The position numbers and the translations under genes were made by a program. 64,000 nucleotides of DNA from Phaeoceros laevis (lineage: Eukaryota > Anthocerotophyta > Anthocerotopsida > Notothyladales). Numbering within the stretch: the stretch's first letter is position 1; each line of letters starts with the position of its first letter. The stretch lies in the NCBI GenBank assembly GCA_049999765.1, contig JBNGIQ010009354.1:167253-231252 (forward strand), written 5' to 3'. Under the pieces are notes generated by a model, which had not been told where the DNA came from, did no database searches, and saw only the letters and a program-made list of their open reading frames with translations. Shown one piece after another: positions 1-9,875 of the stretch.

Positions 1-1068
1 GTCCGTGCCGTCTAACTTTTTTGGTGTATGGATTTTAATTCAATATAGTCACTGGCACTTACTACTACAGAACTTCGTACAAAGCTAGAATCTGAAGTGC
101 TATATATCTAGTACTAGCTAGTGCTAATGTTCTTGCTAGCGAACCACAAGGCTACCCTAGGTGCGCCTAAGCATCCTAGGGCTACTAGCCTGCGAATTCT
201 ACCTACTCTACCCCGGAGTCCATGCTCTAGACCATTTTATAGGAGACATTTTATAGGAGATTGTTATAATTGCATAGGGCCATCTAATTCTGTCCACATA
301 GAGATAGTACTTCTCTGAGCATATTCGAAGCCAACACTAGAGCTCACAGACACATAAATCCTTAGGGCAGGTCATTTCGGAGAAAGTGTTGGCATCTTGA
401 GAAACTGGGAACAAAACATACCGATCCATATTACAAGCCTTTACTGGTCCTACCTATCTTGGTCATATTGCCTTGCCTGATAGGATGATCCACAGCTACG
501 CCAGCCAAAAAAGAATAGTCTTTTGCGTGTGACTTGGAAGCCTATAGGCTATTGCTATAAAAATGTAAATTTGCTATTTCAAGGAGTCTGGACTCTAGAG
601 TCTAGACTCTGCAGCGTCTACACCCGGTACCCGGTAACAAAAAACTGATGATTATTAACGCGTTTTTATTTTCGTTTTATCTACCTGGCTGGATCAGGCA
701 GGTGCGTTAGGACGGCAGATGAATGGCACAATTACGAATACTCAGGAGCGGAAGCTGTTTTATGCCAGATTGGGTGGTGTCTCCAGTGCCACTCGACAAC
801 AGGAGCTCCCTCTAGGCCCTCTACGACCAACAGCTCGGAATTAACAAGTATATTGACTCATTGTACCGACGAGTGTCCAAGTGTGCCACTGATCAGGTCC
901 CATTCAGCTCCTGCTTCCACGCCAGGAACAGGCAGGCAAACGTAGTTTGGCCTAATCTTCAGGTTAGCCTCAGGGAGCAATGGGGCTCTCATATTGACGA
1001 CAGTTGCAGCTGCTTTGGCCCCTCCAGCGATAAGTGCTCACCCGTTAATCATGCCCCCTGCAGGTAAA
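1..1068. other. Intergenic, no gene recognised
   Basis: Downstream flank of the WD40 gene that ends at 1069. Only short, unconvincing open frames are present. A short palindrome made of gagtct/agactc units lies near 585-608. No RNA gene or mobile element was recognised. Confidence 0.5.
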
Positions 1069-3469
1069 TCACCGCTTCAACTTCTTTCGGATGTTGTTGG
1101 GAACGGAGTCCACGACCACCTGCAAGGAAGTATCACTCCTTAAAAATGCTCTAACGCAATCTCATCAATGGATGGACGGGTGCAGGTAATACGTACTCTT
1201 CCGTCATAAGATATTGAAGCAAAAACCCAAGGATCCCTCGAACTCCATGCCAGTCCTGCTCACCAGATAAGGAGCACGCAGATAGTCGTCAGGTTCCACA
1301 AAGCGATTTTTACCTGCCCTGAAATTGTGGATCGAGAGGAGACAAACCATAGACACTATCTTCATGCTCAGTGTGAGAGCGGATCAAAGATTCCAACGGG
1401 CCTCGGGGTGATCCGACAGGACTGAAGTAGTGGATACAAGAAACAGGTCAGATCTCCAGAACTGCAAGGCATTAGGATGTAAGCACCGGATGGGACAAAC
1501 CAGAACTGGTTAATGCATGAGTACCTCCGAACTTTGGAGTCTCCTCCAGGGCTCACCACTTGCCACAAATTCACCACAGCATCTGTGCCTCCACTCTGCC
1601 AAACCAGTTAAGATTAGACAGCTTTGCAAACCCAAGCCACTTCACTTTGCTGTAACCGCAAGAACCCTTACAAGAACAATCTCATCGTATTTCGGATTGT
1701 AACGGACTCTGACTGTCCTGCAACACAGACAGAATCTAGTTCATCTTAACTGAGGACAAAAAAAACACTCAATTTGCAAACATACAGAAAAAGGATGACC
1801 ATCTCAGACATGTGTGGGAAAGTGTCAACTACCAGTGCGAATGGCCTGGAAGCTCCTGCAAGGGCATACCAGGCATCTTTGTGTCCCACAGACGGATTTT
1901 GGAATCATCTCCACACGTAACCTGGTTGGTAGACAGAAGTTAACGCCAGTCAGAGCCCTCTCTATGCTGGCCTGCCAATAGTCACGCAGAGGAAGGTTAA
2001 GAGAGACTTTACAATTATGTTTGCCTTTTTCGGATTGAAATCAATGTCTCTCACTTGAATTGCATGGGCTTGATCTATCTTTGTGGTTTGCCTGAAAAAA
2101 CAAAGTGACAACATTATTGCAGGATACGATTTGGACACTCAAGACAACCTTTACAATTTGTTGAGCCAGTAAGCAAGAAACTGGCGAGCTACACCAAGTA
2201 GCCTACTTAGAACTGGCAAGGTAAAGCACCCTCCCCTTCCCATCCGTTCACTCCCCTTCCACCCAGTATCTGTTCCTGCAATGACAAACACTGGAGAGCT
2301 AAAATACCCTTAAAACCTCTTCAAGAAGAAGTCTATACTTCATTGAGCGCAGGTCCCAAAACTGAACAGATGTCTCGCATGAGGTAGCAACCCGATTGAC
2401 ATCATGTGGATCCCACCGCCCGCCAGCCATGTACTGGAGCTCCCCCACCGACGCCTGACAGTTGACCTGCAGTAGCCACCGAATGAGCTCGAGGAGTTTG
2501 AGCTGTAGCTAACTTTGCCACTTTGCCAAAGCCCCAAGCTTGATAGAAAATAGAAAACGGAGAGGTACCTTGGAAACTCTCTGCACAGTGTCCAGATCCC
2601 ACACATACAAGTTTTCTGCATCTATGCTCAAAATTTGTGTGTTCTTTCCTGATGGCCACCAAAGTGTACTGAACGTATTGGAGACAACAGTGAGAAACGG
2701 TGTTAATGCGTGCAGATCAGACCCAAGGGATACAAAACACAAGCAGGCATGACAGGGCCTTGTTGTTCACCACTTGATAATGGCTTTGTGGCCATCAAGG
2801 GCAGCTACTGCTTGCAATTGCGGAGAGCTCCCAATGCCACCTTTACCCCGATCCGGCATTCTCCAGACCTTGGCGCCAAATTCTCCAGCTGCAAGGTCAC
2901 AAACAAAGACGAAAAAAAGATGAATCGATTTGCATCAGCTTTACGGAATTAGGTCAAGGCACCACAAGACCACCTGGATGTAACTCTCCTCTGATCGAAA
3001 AACAACGTGTAGGCACCTGAGGCAAAGACCGTGGAGAATATCTGTGCATCGAAGGGGCAGGCTGCCAGGTCCCAGATTTCTGCAGGGTGAGAATACAGGC
3101 CCTCACAGGTGACATCCCCACCATTTTCAGAGAACTCGATCAAGTGCACCTGCAGTTCACGAAGTACACGTCACCTCGTTTCCGTAGCAAGAAATTCGCA
3201 GGCTGACCGCAAAAGGTAACCCAGACGAGAGTTTTACCTCGTTTTCTTCTCGCAAGGACAAAGTCCCCACCAAAAAGCGTGCACGCTGCAACTCCGCAGC
3301 CTGAGCCGCCAAGCACCTCGCCTGTTTGAAAAGAAAAATTCGAAGATCACTTAGCAATGACGCAATGTGCTCTAAACTCTTTGAGTACGGCATCCCAGCA
3401 GCTTCGCCATAGCAGAGTAATATGCACCTGGTACTTGACCCCATAGGAGCTCGTGTGCGATCCCTGCAT
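1069..3469 (-). CDS. EIPR1/TSSC1-like WD40-repeat protein
   Basis: Thirteen short exons give a 357-residue protein with phase kept throughout: 3428-3469, 3238-3321, 3017-3149, 2771-2888, 2569-2668, 2339-2466, 2013-2091, 1833-1921, 1672-1717, 1525-1595, 1348-1421, 1197-1255, 1069-1119. The start ATG at 3469 opens a peptide beginning MQGSHTSSYGVKYQ. WD40 blades show as SHPAEIWDLAACPFD, WDPHDVNRVATSCETSVQFW, VTCGDDSKIRLWDTK, PGHSHW, SGGTDAVVNLW and DPWVFASISYDGR. This blade series matches the EIPR1 (TSSC1) family, which in animals binds the EARP and GARP tethering complexes in endosome-to-Golgi and recycling traffic; the plant role is inferred from the family. The last exon is inferred: reading through the twelfth donor would instead stop at 1140, but the splice gives the better WD40 C-terminus. 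It is divergent from the DUF579 gene, with 817 bp between start codons. Confidence 0.9.
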
Positions 3470-4286
3470 CTTTGCCCCCTCAGGCACTAGAAGACCGACA
3501 GCGCTAGAAGCAGCTCACATTGGCTTCGACAGCCAACACAAACGCTCAGATCCGGTTTGGACAGTTACCCTTGGAATGAGTGGAGGCTCAATTCGAGTTC
3601 TTAGTCTAGGATAATTTCGAACTTTTTGTTCTGTTTTTCGTCAAGGCGTCAAGGAAGGATGCACGACGGTTGTCGAACTTTGTTCAATCAGAAATTGAGA
3701 GTCCAGAAGGAGGGTTTATCGAGGAGCGTTTCTGCTCCGGGAGACCCAAGTTCGAATCCAGCCAGCCCTTACTTGGGCCCTCGAAAGACGCCGAAAAAGA
3801 TGTACATAAGCAAGCAAATGCAGTATACATACTGTATGTGTACCTTTGAAGGAATGAGAGGAGGGCTCACTACGTGGCTGGGGCTGCGGCCACGCAAATG
3901 ACCAAAGTACCAATAGATTCCTGTCGGGTGTGGAAGGACGAATACCAGACTACGTGCAGGGGACGAAATAAATGGCGCACCTGTTCGATTATTGCTCCAG
4001 TGCGACAAAACCACGAGGCATCCTGGTTGGAACTTCGAATTTGGAAGGGCGAAGGTCGGCTACTCTTGCGATGAGAGTGAGAAATGAAAAGAATACAGGA
4101 GATTTTGTGCGGGCTGCTGGATGCCAGAGAATTGGCTGGCAATCCACTGCCCACGCCATTCAAAAAGAGCGGCTCCGCGGTTCCTCCGAAACTTCTCCGG
4201 CGATGGCGCGCCGCTTCTGGGGCGCTGTCAATAAGGCTGCGTCATTTGTCACGAATGGCTTCTCAAGAGAATCATTGCTGTGTTGA
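3470..4286. promoter_or_regulatory. Divergent intergenic region, EIPR1-like / DUF579
   Basis: About 0.8 kb separates two divergent start codons and must hold both promoters and leaders. A B-box-like tRNA motif, agttcgaatcc, follows the small hairpin ggagc..gctcc near 3722-3760, but no matching T-stem or A-box was seen, so it is not called as a tRNA. Confidence 0.4.
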
Positions 4287-5228
4287 ATGTTTGCGACGCA
4301 ATTCCCTCCTACCACAATGTTGCAAAAAGTGGTGGGCAAGGGCCACAGCTCCGGGCTGCTGTCGTCGCTGCGGAGCGTGAAGAAGGTGCACCAGCTGCGC
4401 CTCCTGGTGTTGCCAATCTTCCTTTCGGCAGCATTGCTCACCTGGCTGGTGTTCCTGGCCTCCTTCAAGCTCTCCGCCTTGGGCCTTTCCTTGGGCGGGC
4501 ACAGTCTCCGGCTGCTTCTCCCCGCAGCCACCGGCGGCGGTGAGGGCGGTGGTAACCCTAGAATCCCCCGGGAGCTGGCCATGGCGCTGCTGCATTTCGC
4601 CACCACTTCCGAGGTCCCGCAGCAGAGCAAGGAGGAGATAAGCGAGGTGCTGAGCGCGCTGCAGGAGCGGGCCCCCTGCAATTTCCTGGTCTACGGGATG
4701 TGGCACGACAGCCTCCTGTGGGCATCCTTCAACCACGGCGGGAGGACGGTGTTCCTGGATGAGAGCCAGGACTGGATCGACCGGCACCCGCTCCTGGAAA
4801 GCTACAAGGTGGACTACAGCACCAGGCTGGGGGAGGCGGACAGCCTGCTGGAGGCCGCAAGGGATAGCCGCGCAGGGGAATGCCGGCCGCACCAGCCCCT
4901 CCAGAGCTCCGCCTGCCCGCTGGCTCTCTCCAGGCACCTGCCTCAGGAGCTGCTGGCCCTGCAGTGGGATCTCATCCTCATTGACGGGCCTCGCAGCTAC
5001 AAGAATGCATCCTTTCCGGGGCGGATGAGCCCCATTTTCACCTCTTCGGTCATGGCCCGCACCCGGACGGCTCCCGGCCATGTCGACGTTTTCCTCCACG
5101 ACGTCTCTCGCCCCACCGAGAACCAGTACGCGCAGGAATTTCTGTGCTTGAGCAATGTGGTGAACAAGGTGGGGGATCTCTGGCATTTTCAAATCTGGCC
5201 CAGCAGATCCACGCGCTTTTGCAGTTGA
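4287..5228 (+). CDS. DUF579 polysaccharide methyltransferase-like protein (GXM/IRX15 family)
   Basis: A single exon encodes 313 residues. A short basic N-terminus is followed by one hydrophobic segment at about 38-60, as in a Golgi type II membrane protein. The lumenal part carries DUF579 family signatures: DSLLWASFNHGGRTVFL at 141-157, WDLILIDGPRSY at 227-238, PGRMSPIFTSSVMART at 244-259 and DVFLHDVSRPTE at 267-278. It ends RFCS, close to the RFC end of glucuronoxylan 4-O-methyltransferases (GXM), which favours that clade over IRX15. Members methylate glucuronic acid on xylan or arabinogalactan in the Golgi. The glycine-rich segment before DSLLW reads YGMWHDS where GXM proteins have a G-L-G-H-D-S type motif, so methyltransferase activity is not certain. 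An in-frame Met at residue 11 (4317) is an alternative start. Confidence 0.88.
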   Translation: MFATQFPPTTMLQKVVGKGHSSGLLSSLRSVKKVHQLRLLVLPIFLSAALLTWLVFLASFKLSALGLSLGGHSLRLLLPAATGGGEGGGNPRIPRELAMALLHFATTSEVPQQSKEEISEVLSALQERAPCNFLVYGMWHDSLLWASFNHGGRTVFLDESQDWIDRHPLLESYKVDYSTRLGEADSLLEAARDSRAGECRPHQPLQSSACPLALSRHLPQELLALQWDLILIDGPRSYKNASFPGRMSPIFTSSVMARTRTAPGHVDVFLHDVSRPTENQYAQEFLCLSNVVNKVGDLWHFQIWPSRSTRFCS

Positions 5229-5662
5229 GCTTGCTTTGCTTGCCTTACAATTCTTTGTCCGCAGCTAGCCAGCCTGGGAGCCCTGAATGACTTCAGGCCT
5301 CCCTTCCCTCCAGCTCCGTCCTCAATTTTGGTTGCTTCTTATTGCGGGGGGCGGTGCAATTCCACCGCCACGTCTGTGTTGGGACACAGGGTCCCAAGGA
5401 GAAGTAGAACGGAGATTTGGAGGACCTCGCTGTGCTAATCACACACGAAGTTCACGGTACATGGCCCTTGGGCAATGCTTACGGTTCCCTAGGCAAGTGT
5501 GCATTGTGCACCGTGCTTGGAGCTGCCCTCGCACTTCCTTCTCTGTGTATTTATATGTAAATTCCCTTTTTGATTGACCCAGAGTCTACGCAGATTTGGG
5601 AGATGCTTCTTCCCACAGCCAACAGTGCAGTCCTGAGAAAGAGTGATGAACCACACATGGCT
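5229..5662. other. Intergenic, 3' flank of DUF579 gene
   Basis: Presumed 3' untranslated region and spacer. No coding, RNA or repeat feature was recognised. Confidence 0.4.
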
Positions 5663-5955
5663 GCAGCATATTGCTCGTTGCCCAGAAGCTAACCCGGATT
5701 GACCGTGTGTTCTTTACCATTTAGAATTGGTTGCCTTGTTCACGAAGTAAGTTTTCTTCATCTTCGTCCATCCAGGATAGAGCATTCGACACTTCAAATT
5801 TCGTTACCAGCGTATTACTCGTTGCCTAGAAGCTAACCCGGATTGACTGTGTGTTTTTCACTATTTAGGAATTGGTTGCCTTGTGCACGTAGTAGTTTTT
5901 CTTCATCTTCGACCATCCAAGACAGAGCATTCGGCACTTCAAATTCGGGTACCCC
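5663..5955. repeat. Two-copy tandem repeat of about 145 bp
   Basis: Copies at about 5663-5807 and 5808-5955 share long near-identical blocks (tcgttgcc..agaagctaacccggattgac, gaattggttgccttgt, tttcttcatcttcg). On the minus strand both copies contain the same short reading frame with the core NALSWM, then acidic residues, then QGNQF, so a C-terminal coding piece appears duplicated. In the proximal copy this frame is preceded by a possible splice acceptor near 5985. Confidence 0.8.
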
Positions 5956-6302
5956 GAGAATTTGAGCAAAGCAGTCAAACTTCTATAGGCGCAATAAAGG
6001 GCATCCGGCATACGAGATGCTTCAAGACATAAAAAGTCGTGCACAAGCCTTCCTAGCTCCATTTTAGACACGCTCCACGTACCAAAATGACTAGCCCGCA
6101 AAACTTCACAAAGGATGGGTGCGCGCCCAGGGATGGATACTAGATGCCCTACACTATTAATCATGATCCATGAATGAGCTCGGAGGAGGATAGGAGAAGT
6201 GCTCGAAATTAGACAATAAGCTTGATCCGGCTGCAAACTCCGTGCTCCCCTAAAAATGCTCCCAATTGACATTTTTCTACCAAATTTGGCAAGTACGCAC
6301 AT
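5865..6302 (-). CDS. Unrecognised open reading frame, possible gene remnant
   Basis: An ATG at 6302 opens about 146 codons on the minus strand that run into the second copy of the 145-bp repeat. I do not recognise the product. An alternative reading splices from around CAYR (near 5988) into another frame containing DCFAQILGVPEFEVPNALSW, which looks more protein-like and continues into the duplicated segment. This may be a decayed or partly duplicated gene rather than a functional one. Confidence is low. Confidence 0.25.
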   Translation of the reverse strand: MCVLAKFGRKMSIGSIFRGARSLQPDQAYCLISSTSPILLRAHSWIMINSVGHLVSIPGRAPILCEVLRASHFGTWSVSKMELGRLVHDFLCLEASRMPDALYCAYRSLTALLKFSGYPNLKCRMLCLGWSKMKKNYYVHKATNS

Positions 6303-6724
6303 ACACAAGTCAGTCGACAAAGGGCTGGAGGGGAAAGCGAAGAACGCGCTTGGCTTGCGGGAGACCCGCGATATGGCTGTTGGTACGCGGGCGTGATTCG
6401 GGCTGCTGCTCAGCGATGGAGGCAGACATGACGCGTCTAGGCTGCAGGGAGGCCGCCGGCTATTACTAGGTTGCCTGGAGCAGACTTTGACAAGGTTCCT
6501 GAAAGGAGGAGACAGGGAGGTCGGCTGTGGCTGGAAGGCTGGGAGGCGGGAGCCCCGGGGGTAGGAGGGAGGCCCGGAAGCGAGCTGAGGACGAGATAAG
6601 GCTGCAGGGTGTGGAGAATCCAGGTTGGAGGCTGGGAGAGATGCAGACTAGGGTAGGGCCTTGTTCGCGGGTGTAGTGTTCCCGGCCTATGTGCAAAGAA
6701 GCATTTTAGTGCAAGTGAGCGGGA

Positions 6725-7909
6725 ATGGGCAGTGTTTGCACCAAGGGTCACAAGGTTGATAAGGGGACTGATGATCAGGTGGCAGGGGTGGAGATAGACC
6801 ACAGAATAGCTCAGGAGAGGAAAGCGGACAAACGTGTGCGCAAGCTTCTGCTATTGGGAGCTGGAGAATCTGGAAAGTCTACTATATTCAAGCAGATTAA
6901 GGTCCTGTTTCAGACGGGCTTCGATGACCTTGAGCTCAGGAATTACACACCGGTGGTGCACGCCAACGTGTACCAGTCTATCAAGATCTTGCTGGACGGG
7001 TGCCAGGAGTTCGCAGGGGAAGCAGGAGCGGGTCACCAGTATGTTTTGCAACCGGACATTCGGGCTGTGGGTGACAGAGTCTTGGAGATGGTGGCCAGCT
7101 CGGCATTTCCTTTGCTGACACCTGAGATAGCCGTACAGATTGAGACTCTGTGGAAGGACCCTGCGTTGCAGGCTGCCTATGCCAGGTCCAGTGAGTTGCA
7201 GCTCCCGGACTGCACACGATATTTCCTAGACGACGTCCAGCGTCTGGCTGCCACGGATTACATGCCTACCCCCGAGGACGTGCTCCACGCTCGAGTGCGC
7301 ACCACAGGCATTGTTGAAACCGAGTTTTGCCCCACAGATGAGGCTAAGAAGAAGTCCAACAACTCAGAGGAGATTTACAAGATGTTTGATGTTGGTGGGC
7401 AGCGGAACGAGCGGAGGAAGTGGATGCATCTTTTTGATGGAGTCACGGCAGTTATTTTCTGTGCTGCCCTCAGCGAGTATGACCAGACTCTCTTTGAGGA
7501 CGAGGCTGTCAACCGGATGATGGAGGCCAAGGAACTGTTCGAGTGGGTGCTCAAGCAACCATGGTTCGAGAAGACATCCTTTCTCGTCTTCCTCAACAAG
7601 TTTGACATCTTCGAGAAGAAAGTTCTGCGGGTGCCCCTCTCTGTGTGTGAGTGGTTCAAGGATTACAAGCCGTTGGCTACCGGGAAGACCGATGTGGAGC
7701 AAAAGGCTGAGGTGGAGCATGCATTTCAGTACATCAACCAGAAGTTCATTGACTTGTACATGCAGAACACGGATCAGGAAAAGAACATACACCGTGAATT
7801 CCGAATTTACAGAACCACGGCGCTGGATCGGCTTCTTGTCAAGCAAACCTTCACTCTCATCGACAAAGCTCTGACTAAGAAGACGCTAATAGAGTCAGGG
7901 CTGCTCTGA
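6725..7909 (+). CDS. GPA1: Heterotrimeric G-protein alpha subunit (GPA1-type), intronless
   Basis: One uninterrupted frame encodes 394 residues, close to the usual length of plant G-alpha. N-terminal MGSVC gives Gly2 for myristoylation and Cys5 for palmitoylation, placing it at the plasma membrane. All nucleotide-binding boxes are present: G1 GAGESGKST at 45-53, G2 RVRTTG at 190-195, G3 DVGGQ at 222-226 with catalytic Gln226, G4 NKFD at 291-294 and G5 TTALD at 364-368. The C-terminus ends ESGLL, like other plant canonical G-alphas. It binds GTP/GDP, couples to G-beta/gamma and is regulated by RGS-type proteins in most plants. Oddity: angiosperm orthologues have many introns and this copy has none, while neighbouring genes here are intron-rich. 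It is convergent with the DnaJ zinc-finger gene, 459 bp away. Confidence 0.97.
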   Translation: MGSVCTKGHKVDKGTDDQVAGVEIDHRIAQERKADKRVRKLLLLGAGESGKSTIFKQIKVLFQTGFDDLELRNYTPVVHANVYQSIKILLDGCQEFAGEAGAGHQYVLQPDIRAVGDRVLEMVASSAFPLLTPEIAVQIETLWKDPALQAAYARSSELQLPDCTRYFLDDVQRLAATDYMPTPEDVLHARVRTTGIVETEFCPTDEAKKKSNNSEEIYKMFDVGGQRNERRKWMHLFDGVTAVIFCAALSEYDQTLFEDEAVNRMMEAKELFEWVLKQPWFEKTSFLVFLNKFDIFEKKVLRVPLSVCEWFKDYKPLATGKTDVEQKAEVEHAFQYINQKFIDLYMQNTDQEKNIHREFRIYRTTALDRLLVKQTFTLIDKALTKKTLIESGLL

Positions 7910-8368
7910 AGATCTAATTTCAGGAATGCTGCGTAACAGTGCAGGTGATGTGAGAACATAGGAAGCCGGCATTGGAGGGCCCTCCATCCATTTAGCCGAA
8001 TGTATCGGAGAAGTTCCGTTCGGGCACCTGAAAGGTGGAGAACGGCACTGGTCCTATTGAGAGAACCAACCTGTTCCCACCAGGTAGCCTGAGGTAGGCA
8101 TAACGTGGAAGGTGTAGAGTTTACCAAGTCCAAAGACTTGAAACTCTTATTATTAGCTAGTAGTGTGGAAATGCATTACCGGAAGCGCTGTAAAATGAGT
8201 TTCATGTAAAGCACGCCCCTTACGTTTCTCCTTGGAACGAAAGTGTGGCTGTTTGCATTCCAAAAAGCAGATGTGCTCAGCTTGTGCCAGCATGTTTGGA
8301 ATGTAAAACGTAATCAGAAATATTGCTCAACTCCGGGTGACTTCAGCCCATGAAAACGGGCCTGGTCA
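7910..8368. other. Convergent intergenic region
   Basis: Shared 3' flank of GPA1 and the zinc-finger gene. No poly(A) tract follows the GPA1 stop. Nothing else was recognised. Confidence 0.4.
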
Positions 8369-9196
8369 TCAGACATGGCCCCTTCCCCCGCATTTTGGGC
8401 AAAGAATGTCTCCACAACCGCCACACCCTAGGAGGATACAAACAGAAGCACAAGGTCAGCACCATCCTTTTGTTGAAGAGAGGTAACAAGGTTGTATGCA
8501 TGAGAATGAGGGATTTCATTACGGCCGGGGTAGAAGCAACACTTACCAAGACACCTAACCTTGACAATAATACCCTGACTCTCTAGTATGGAGTCCACAT
8601 ACAACCCGGACCCAGTGCATGTTGCGCACTGTACAGCTCCTTTGGCTTCACAGACTACACAGCGGGGCCTGTTTCCTATCGCAAGAGCTTTAGAGGGCAA
8701 GCCTGTTGGCTTGACACCTTCCTCAGTGGGAACCGATGAATCGTTGAAAAACAGGGATTCGAGCTTGCTCCTGACCTTGTCCACGTTGCCTATAGGATTG
8801 CCTCCTGGTTGATTCCCACTCGCCTGAGCCCCAAAATACAGGTTGTCAGGGCAGCACAGATCGTCAAAGGACAAACCAGAGAGAGTCCAAATTCAGCCCT
8901 GCACAAGAACAACTAGCATCCGACAGGCCAAATTCCTCATCACTGAGACCCTAAACTGTTCGAAGAAGCCATTGCCGCCTTGTGTGATTGAGGCTTACCC
9001 CGCTCTTCCAGGGCATGGCTCCGTTTGTGGAAGCGTTGCACTGCAATTGAGGCCGAGGTGCTGCGCTCTGCAACCAAGAGGCCCCGCAGCATACCCTACA
9101 CCGATGCGGATTTGGAGCAGCAAAGCTGCGCACAGCTCCTCCCGTGAGGTCGTTGGTGGCAGGTGATGAGCACAGCAGACCTCCCAGAGTTGCCAT
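8369..9196 (-). CDS. Plastid-targeted DnaJ-type zinc-finger protein (BSD2-like)
   Basis: Three exons, 8999-9196, 8547-8823 and 8369-8427, give 177 residues in phase. The first 66 residues are rich in Ser, Ala, Arg and Pro with few acidic residues, as in a chloroplast transit peptide. The C-terminal half has four cysteine pairs in CxxCxGxG style: CVVC at 121-124, CATCTGSG at 132-139, CLGCGGCG at 157-164 and CPKCGGRG at 168-175. This is the zinc domain of DnaJ without the J domain, as in BSD2 and relatives, which act as plastid chaperones (BSD2 itself in Rubisco assembly). Whether this protein is BSD2 itself or a sister member cannot be decided here. Confidence 0.88.
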
Positions 9197-9875
9197 TTCT
9201 CTGTCAGCTGCGTCACTTGAATTCCGGCGCTTCTACCAGTAAGGAATCCGCCGGTTGTCACGGGCAATTACGCGCTTCCAGGCAAGCAGTCTCATGACAG
9301 AACGAGTGACGAGGTTGGGAGAGTCACCTTAGCAGGCGGAGTGCACGAGCACAGGCGTTGCGGTTCAAGCCAACCCCAGGTGAGTAGCTGACGACTGCCA
9401 TCCATAATAGAGCTTTACCGACAGAAATTAGCGAAAACGGCGTTACTGAACCACCACCTCTGAAGTCGTGCAGTGTACGAGAATCTCCGTCCACTTGTTG
9501 CTGCTGTAATCACCGCCGCAAAAGTGCACGAGAGCCATAGTTACAAGGCACTGTCAACTGTACAGAGGAACGGTTCCAATGGAGAGGCTCATAATTCAAG
9601 AGCCTTGAAAGTAAGGCTTCCAGACTGGAGCTAGATGAGTTTTCTACTTGAAACTGTGTTGGAAGGGCAATTTCCCATGTCAAAGAAATCACAACACACT
9701 GCTCTGTTCTAGTGCAATGTGTCGTTCTTCGCCCAAGAATGTGGTATATAGTGGGTACACATTATACAGTGAAAGCTGCGGCCCTATTTGTAAGCTGGTG
9801 ATCCGACCGGTGACCGCGGTGTGATGAAGCCAAAACATCTCATAACCTCAAACAACACTATTAGTTGATAGCGTT
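9197..9875. other. Intergenic between zinc-finger and LysM kinase genes
   Basis: Promoter region of the zinc-finger gene plus the 3' flank of the receptor kinase. No gene was recognised. Confidence 0.4.

Noticed and set aside
3720-3765. Possible tRNA gene (agttcgaatcc B-box motif)
   Set aside because: No complementary T-stem, no A-box and no acceptor stem; at most a decayed SINE head.
4272-5192. 306-codon frame antisense to the DUF579 gene
   Set aside because: It is Gln/Gly-rich shadow sequence; all conserved DUF579 motifs lie on the plus strand.
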